A DNA stretch of 45,579 nt from RGIG6178 sp045612885. Lineage in GTDB: Bacteria > Bacillota_I > Bacilli_A > RFN20 > DUOF01. Position numbers and translations under genes: made by a program. This document shows, piece after piece, positions 40,804-45,579 of this stretch; within the stretch, counting starts at the first letter, position 1; each line of letters opens with the position of its first letter. Below the pieces are notes generated by a model. That model worked only from the letters and a program-made list of their open reading frames with translations. It was not told the origin of the DNA and searched no databases. The DNA lies in assembly GCA_045612885.1 (NCBI GenBank), contig JAZKZZ010000034.1, positions 1 to 45,579 of the forward strand, written 5' to 3'.

Positions 40804-41976
40804 ATGAAACTAAGCAATATAAAGGTAGAACAAATAAATGATAATCATGAAGTAATAGAAGATTTGGGAGAAATTCTAACTAAAAAGGAATTGGAAACCA
40901 TCGTTTTTTCATGCTTTGATGGATTAAAGAAAAGGAATGGAAACTTATATGGAGAGTACGGAGATGAAGGAGAATATGGTATTTTCGTTAAAAATATAAG
41001 TTATCTAGGGACACCTCATCCATTCTTTAAGAAGAGAATACAGATACCTAAGAATTTTTTGGATTTTTATAATAACAACTTAAATAAAGATATTACAACA
41101 TTGCTTATAGGAGTCTATAAGTATAAAGGTAATATTGTTTTATGTGATTTTGATACTTCTCAATATGTTAAGAATAAAGCACATAATTCTTCTGCTCATG
41201 TATATGTAAATGATCTTTTGACAGCATTAGAAAAAGGTATTTGTGTAAAAAAGGATTTCAAAGGAAATGTTATTACTTGTTTTAGACCAGACTTCACTGA
41301 AAAATATTTGGAAAATAAATTTTTAGGAATGAAAAATGGTATATCAGATGTTGTTACTGTGTTTGATAAATTCTTCTATTCTATTGATAGAGTTTGGAAT
41401 GGAATTAAATGTTACCAAGAGATGCTGATTGATCAGTATAGAAATGCTAAACAAGCAGAATGGGCTGGGTTCTATTTAGAATATAAATTTGAAAACTTTG
41501 TTAAAAATAATGATGTTAAAGATAAAGTTCAATACAAGTCTAACAAGAAAAAAGGTGAGGTAGATTTAGATTTGTATTTTCCTAGACTAAAAGAATATGG
41601 AGACTTGAAAACTCATACTAAAGGAAGTTCAATTCAAGGAAACGATTATGAGACAATAATGAAACTAATTGAAGAAGCAAGTGTCTATTATGTTGTATGC
41701 ACACATGATACAGTTAAAGACAAAGACAATGGGTATGTTGTTACTGAATTTTGGAATGCAGCATTAAATAAAAAAGATATTCATAGTTATGGCAATAAAA
41801 TGAAAGGATCAGTAACTTTGAAAAAATATTGTATATTAGAAATGAATAAATATAACAAAAAATATATTGAAATGTATAATCAGGGTAAGAATAGTGATGG
41901 TCATGCTAGGAACCCTAAGATCATGATAAATATTAAGAATATAGATAACTTTATAATTCATTCAGTAGATTTATAA
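40804..41976 (+). CDS. Putative type II restriction endonuclease
   Basis: A 390-residue protein placed 63 bases before an m5C methyltransferase. The likely PD-(D/E)XK nuclease site is in GEVDLDLYFPRLKEYGDLK, where Asp254 or Asp256 and Asp267-Leu-Lys269 give the expected D-X(10-12)-D-X-K order. The preceding QAEWAGFYLEYKFENFV would be the supporting helix. No named restriction enzyme family is recognised, and the recognition site cannot be deduced. It starts at ATG 40804 with AGAGGTTGG upstream. Restriction enzymes of this kind cut unmethylated foreign DNA. The pairing with the methyltransferase is the main reason for the call. Confidence 0.72.
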   Translation: MKLSNIKVEQINDNHEVIEDLGEILTKKELETIVFSCFDGLKKRNGNLYGEYGDEGEYGIFVKNISYLGTPHPFFKKRIQIPKNFLDFYNNNLNKDITTLLIGVYKYKGNIVLCDFDTSQYVKNKAHNSSAHVYVNDLLTALEKGICVKKDFKGNVITCFRPDFTEKYLENKFLGMKNGISDVVTVFDKFFYSIDRVWNGIKCYQEMLIDQYRNAKQAEWAGFYLEYKFENFVKNNDVKDKVQYKSNKKKGEVDLDLYFPRLKEYGDLKTHTKGSSIQGNDYETIMKLIEEASVYYVVCTHDTVKDKDNGYVVTEFWNAALNKKDIHSYGNKMKGSVTLKKYCILEMNKYNKKYIEMYNQGKNSDGHARNPKIMINIKNIDNFIIHSVDL

Positions 41977-42012
41977 AAATAGTAAAAAGGACTAGCTTTA
42001 TGGCTCTTTTTT

Positions 42013-42021
42013 TGGTATAAT
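42013..42021 (+). promoter_or_regulatory. Extended -10 promoter of the methyltransferase
   Basis: TGGTATAAT lies about 19 bases before ATG 42040. No clear -35 is present. Separate expression of the methylase would allow protection before the nuclease is made. Confidence 0.45.
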
Positions 42022-42039
42022 GAACGCGTGGTGAGAAGG

Positions 42040-43209
42040 ATGTTAAAAAAAGGATTTAAGTTTATTGATCTATTTAGTGGAATTGGTGGATTTCACCAAG
42101 CAATGGAATCATTTGGAGGAGAATGCGTTTTCGCTTCAGATATAAATAAAGAATGTATAAAGGTATATGATAAGAATTATAATTTTAATTCTGATTTTGA
42201 TATTACAAAAGTTGATGCTAAAGATATACCTGTCCATGATGTTTTGTGCGGAGGATTTCCTTGCCAAGCATTTTCAAAAGCGGGAAAACAAATGGGAATA
42301 AATGATACTAGAGGTACATTGTTTTTTGATATTGCCAGAATATTAAAAGAGCATCATACTAAATATATCCTTCTAGAGAATGTTAGAAATTTAGTTAGTC
42401 ACGATAATGGTAACACTTGGAAAACAATTAAGGATACATTGCATTCATTGGGATATAGATTAACAAAGGAACCTATAGTTTTAAGCCCGCATCAATTTGG
42501 TGTGCCTCAATTAAGGGAAAGAGTATATATTCCGGGAATTTATGATCCAGAGAATGTAGATAAAGATTTGGATATCCCTTTTGATGAATTAATGAAAAAA
42601 GATCAAAATGATTTGTATTCTGTATTGGATTCGGGGAAAGTTGAAGATAAGTATTATATTGATGAGTATGAGAATATGGTTTTGACTGCTTGGGATGAAT
42701 TCTATAAAGGGATAAAAGAAAAAGTTATAGGATTTCCTATATGGGCACAATGTTTTAAAACCAAAAAGATAGATAATAAACTACCTAAATGGAAATATGA
42801 TTTTATTGAAAAAAATAGGAAGTTATATTTAAATAATAAAGAATTTATTGATGAATGGCTAAAAAAATATAACAACTTAAAATCATTTGTGCCAACACAT
42901 ACAAAAATGGAATGGCAAGCAGGTACAAGTATTGATACTATATGGGAAGGAGTAATTCAATTTAGACCTTCTGGTGTTAGAGTTAAAACACCTACTGTAT
43001 TTCCTGCTTTAGTTGCTATGGTTCAAATCCCTGTTATCGGAAAATATAAGAGAAGACTAACTGTTAGAGAATGTGCTAGGTTACAAAGTTTTCCTGAAAA
43101 CTTTATATGTGATGAAATAGATCAACAAGCATATAAACAATTTGGAAACAGTGTAAATGTAGAAGTTCTTAAACAAATATTTGAAAAATTGATTAAAATA
43201 GAAGACTAG
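42040..43209 (+). CDS. DNA (cytosine-5)-methyltransferase
   Basis: A 389-residue m5C methyltransferase with all diagnostic motifs. Motif I is IDLFSGIGGFHQAM, motif IV GGFPCQAFSKAG with the catalytic Cys, motif VI LLENVRN and motif VIII QLRERVYIPG. Motif IX is VRECARLQSFPENF and motif X KQFGNSVNVEV. The region between about 190 and 310 is the target recognition domain. It protects host DNA from the nuclease at 40804-41976. ATG 42040 is chosen, though two upstream GTG codons (42028, 42031) are in frame, and the binding site is weak. A terminator lies at its end. Confidence 0.95.
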   Translation: MLKKGFKFIDLFSGIGGFHQAMESFGGECVFASDINKECIKVYDKNYNFNSDFDITKVDAKDIPVHDVLCGGFPCQAFSKAGKQMGINDTRGTLFFDIARILKEHHTKYILLENVRNLVSHDNGNTWKTIKDTLHSLGYRLTKEPIVLSPHQFGVPQLRERVYIPGIYDPENVDKDLDIPFDELMKKDQNDLYSVLDSGKVEDKYYIDEYENMVLTAWDEFYKGIKEKVIGFPIWAQCFKTKKIDNKLPKWKYDFIEKNRKLYLNNKEFIDEWLKKYNNLKSFVPTHTKMEWQAGTSIDTIWEGVIQFRPSGVRVKTPTVFPALVAMVQIPVIGKYKRRLTVRECARLQSFPENFICDEIDQQAYKQFGNSVNVEVLKQIFEKLIKIED

Positions 43210-43235
43210 ATAATAAAGATCTAGTTTTTTATTTT
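43205..43235 (+). terminator. Terminator between the methyltransferase and hamA
   Basis: ACTAGAT (43205-43211) pairs with ATCTAGT (43219-43225), followed by a T-rich tract. It makes the two defence systems separate transcription units. Confidence 0.8.
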
Positions 43236-43318
43236 TAATTTTGTGCTATCATAAAGGTAATGAATATCCTGTTTGTTTTTAATGAAAAATTTAATAATTA
43301 GTGAGGTGTAGTATAGTA

Positions 43319-44173
43319 GTGTCAGAATTTATGGAAGTAGAATTAAATAAAGATAAAAATCATTTTAAGAAAATACGATTAAAGAATCATAATTGGGAAG
43401 TTTTGGTGGCAAATAAAAATTTGCTATTTGATGCTTTGGAGAAATTGTTGTTTGATAAAGTAAATATATTTTATTATTTGACTCAGCGAGTAAGCACGAA
43501 AACAATGAAAGACACAAAAGCCCACGTAAGGAATTTGATTAAAAATGGTATACTTAATGGAGAAATAAAAAGTGTTTTTCTAAATATGGGGTGGGCAGGA
43601 AAAAAGATAGATATAACATCTACTGTTTTTCAAGGAGATTTGGCAGAATATCTAATGTCAATATTTATGGATGATTTAAATATATCAGAAACACTTATAT
43701 CAAAAGTTAGTATTAAAACTAATCCTAATATGCCAGCATATGGAAATGATAATGTGTATTTTGACTATAATACTAAAATATTGTATTTTGGAGAGTCAAA
43801 ATTTTATTCGAATTTGGAAGATGGAATAAAAAAATCTTATGAAAGTATTAGTAAACATAATAATATAACGGAAATTAGTTTTTTAAAGAATCATACAGGA
43901 ATTTTTATTTCTGAAAGTTCAAAAAAACTAAAGAAAGTTCAACAAAAATTTGAAACAATGAAGGTAGATGATTTTAAAGTTGCTAGTATTTGTTTTGTTG
44001 CACAGGATGAATTGTATTTGAAGGATGATATAGATAAAGTGTTGAGTGATAAAAAATTAAATACGAAAATAAATGAAACTATGGAGAAAAATAACATACT
44101 TGTTATTCTCCCTGTTTTGTCAAAAGAAGAATTCTTGAAACATTTTAGGGACAATATAGACAACTATATATAG
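43319..44173 (+). CDS. hamA: Hachiman defence nuclease HamA (DUF1837)
   Basis: A 284-residue protein. The pattern FQGDLAEYLMSIF, then NDNVYFDYNTKILYFGESKF with Asp144 and Glu159-Ser-Lys161 is a PD-(D/E)XK nuclease core, matching the DUF1837/HamA family. In the Hachiman anti-phage system HamA forms a complex with the helicase HamB, which holds the nuclease inactive until damaged or invading DNA is sensed. GTG 43319 is chosen because GAGGTG lies 11 bases before; ATG 43331 is the alternative. hamB starts 18 bases after its stop. The assignment rests on the motif plus the adjacent helicase. Confidence 0.8.
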   Translation: MSEFMEVELNKDKNHFKKIRLKNHNWEVLVANKNLLFDALEKLLFDKVNIFYYLTQRVSTKTMKDTKAHVRNLIKNGILNGEIKSVFLNMGWAGKKIDITSTVFQGDLAEYLMSIFMDDLNISETLISKVSIKTNPNMPAYGNDNVYFDYNTKILYFGESKFYSNLEDGIKKSYESISKHNNITEISFLKNHTGIFISESSKKLKKVQQKFETMKVDDFKVASICFVAQDELYLKDDIDKVLSDKKLNTKINETMEKNNILVILPVLSKEEFLKHFRDNIDNYI

Positions 44174-44191
44174 AAGTGGAGTATTAAAAAT

Positions 44192-45568
44192 ATGGAAGAG
44201 GAAACAATTTATGAATATGAATATTTAGATGAAAATATGAAGATTTATAGGCAGAATGTGCTTAAAGATTTTTTAATATCAGGTATGGATAAAGATTTAG
44301 TTTTTTGTGATTTGGAAATGTACGAAAAAGATAAAAACACTCCATTGTCTAGTTTAAAATTAATTTATAAATCTAAAATAGATAATAAAGTGTGCTTAAC
44401 GGATTATCAAATTGAAATATTGGATATAATGCAAAAAAATAATATATTTTTGAGTGCTCCAACCAGTTTTGGCAAAACGTTTCTTGTGTTAGAATATTTA
44501 AAGAGAAATGAAGATAGCATAAATAATGTCATTTATATTGTACCTACAATAGCATTAATGAATGAATTGCTAAAAAAAATATACAATTTATTTTCTGATA
44601 AATTTAATATATGTATAAATGGGTTTGAAGAGATAAAAGAAAAAAATATATTTATCTTTGTTCCTGAAAGAAGTGATCAGTCTTTTATTGATAGAATAGA
44701 TGATTTGGACATTGATTTACTTGTGTTTGATGAATTATATAAATTGAAAGTTGACAAAAAGAAAGATATCACTAATGATGATAGAATAATTTTTATGAAT
44801 AAAGTGTATTTGAATTTGCTAGAAAAATCTAGAAAAGTTTTTTTATTAGGGCCTTTTATAAAACATATTAATTTTAATAAGACAAAATTAGATATTGTAA
44901 GATACTATACAAATTTTGTACCTGTTTACAATAAAGTGATTGAATTAGAAGATGATAAATGGATTGATTTAATAGGTAACGGTAAAGAATTAATATATTT
45001 TAAAAAACCAGAAAATATTTATAATAATATTCAAAAAATATTGGAGAAATTTCAACCAAAAGATGATATAAAAAATAAGTATAAGAAGGAAATCGATTAT
45101 TTGAAGGAACAAATAGGAGATGAATGGTATGTTATAGAATTGTTGAGTAGAGGTATAGGGATTCATCATGGTAAAACGCCTATGTATTTGAGAAAGTTTT
45201 ATGAGCAAGAATATAATAATGGTGATATAAATATGATTCTTTGCACAAATACGTTGATGGAAGGTATAAATACACCTACAAATCGATTATTTGTTGTTGA
45301 TGATCCAGGAGATCCCTTCCAACTAAACAATTTAATTGGTAGAGTCGGGAGACTTAATCCTAGTGATCCTATAATTGGTGAAATTTATTTATGTAACGAA
45401 AAAACAAGAAACACATACAAGAATGTTGATAAATGGTTAGATTTAACTGTGTTGGCGGAAAATGAAAAAACTTATACTAATGATGAGATATTATTTTTAG
45501 GTAAATCCCCAAATGAAGAAAAGCAAAATAAAGATTACAATGAAAAATTAGGTGTTATAAAAGAATAA
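44192..45568 (+). CDS. hamB: Hachiman helicase HamB, possibly truncated
   Basis: A 458-residue superfamily 2 helicase. Walker A is APTSFGKT at residues 89-96, motif II is DELY at 180-183, and motifs V and VI are CTNTLMEGINTP and NLIGRVGRLNP. These define a Ski2-like DEAD-box core, as in HamB of Hachiman systems. The frame stops at TAA 45566-45568, soon after motif VI, so the long C-terminal region usual in HamB is lacking. Either this is a short variant or a frameshift splits the gene, with the rest beyond the window. It starts at ATG 44192 with GTGGAG upstream. Confidence 0.75.
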   Translation: MEEETIYEYEYLDENMKIYRQNVLKDFLISGMDKDLVFCDLEMYEKDKNTPLSSLKLIYKSKIDNKVCLTDYQIEILDIMQKNNIFLSAPTSFGKTFLVLEYLKRNEDSINNVIYIVPTIALMNELLKKIYNLFSDKFNICINGFEEIKEKNIFIFVPERSDQSFIDRIDDLDIDLLVFDELYKLKVDKKKDITNDDRIIFMNKVYLNLLEKSRKVFLLGPFIKHINFNKTKLDIVRYYTNFVPVYNKVIELEDDKWIDLIGNGKELIYFKKPENIYNNIQKILEKFQPKDDIKNKYKKEIDYLKEQIGDEWYVIELLSRGIGIHHGKTPMYLRKFYEQEYNNGDINMILCTNTLMEGINTPTNRLFVVDDPGDPFQLNNLIGRVGRLNPSDPIIGEIYLCNEKTRNTYKNVDKWLDLTVLAENEKTYTNDEILFLGKSPNEEKQNKDYNEKLGVIKE

Positions 45569-45579
45569 AGTCGGAGGCC

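Noticed and set aside
1..45579. Mycoplasma-type genetic code (TGA = Trp)
   Set aside because: Low GC suggested it, but Trp is encoded by TGG and TGA ends real genes, for example at 30974. The spore protein gene also argues against a mycoplasma.

Overview
The window is very AT-rich, densely coded DNA from a Firmicutes-type (Bacillota) bacterium. The evidence is an alpha/beta small acid-soluble spore protein (1685-1888), which implies an endospore-forming lineage. Low-GC Gram-positive gene sets also occur: rpsP-khpA, alaS-ruvX-DUF1292-greA, and rnr-smpB followed by ssrA. TGG encodes Trp and TGA is a stop (for example at 30974), so the genetic code is standard. The species cannot be named from the sequence. 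A putative 2,4-diaminopentanoate dehydrogenase and a ferredoxin-like DUF362 protein would fit an anaerobic amino-acid fermenter; this is inference.

Positions 1 to about 29,741 look like core chromosome. They hold the rpsP tail, khpA, thiI and the spore protein, then two large MacB-like ABC fusions (2474 and 10747). Between these lie a reverse-strand HAD/unknown cluster and the alaS operon. Next come two tandem XRE repressors that share an upstream element, a ZIP metal transporter, a DUF362/ferredoxin protein, a decayed gene, ord, rlmA, and two lipoproteins (rhodanese-like and thioredoxin-like). A 10-TM heavy-metal exporter, glyA, a Sel1/ankyrin pair, rnr, smpB, a dUTPase-like gene and a second ZIP transporter follow. 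This part ends with ssrA (tmRNA), whose encoded tag ends ...NNNYAYAY. Rho-independent terminators punctuate most units and define the operons.

Positions 29,742 to 45,579 look accessory. First are reverse-strand remnants and a two-gene operon in which an HTH-SDR fusion protein overlaps an SDR dehydrogenase. From 32.8 kb onward every intact gene is on the + strand, and most are single-gene units: SHOCT membrane protein, CAT-like acetyltransferase, a small unknown, nucleosidase, decayed aldo/keto reductase, a split-barrel plus radical SAM/SPASM pair, PlsC-like acyltransferase and YwaF-like membrane protein. The gaps between many of them carry related repeats with conserved boxes (AACGATTAC, GGGTGCTAA, AAAAAGTGT) and hairpin/T-tract ends. 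The layout resembles a cassette array, but no recombinase is visible and the repeats do not clearly fold as integron attC sites. The window ends in a defence cluster: a type II restriction-modification pair (PD-(D/E)XK nuclease plus m5C methyltransferase) and a Hachiman-like pair (HamA nuclease, HamB helicase), the helicase being short.

The observations most worth following are the intergenic repeat family, the unusual tmRNA tag, the HTH-SDR operon, the split-barrel/radical SAM pair and the short HamB.
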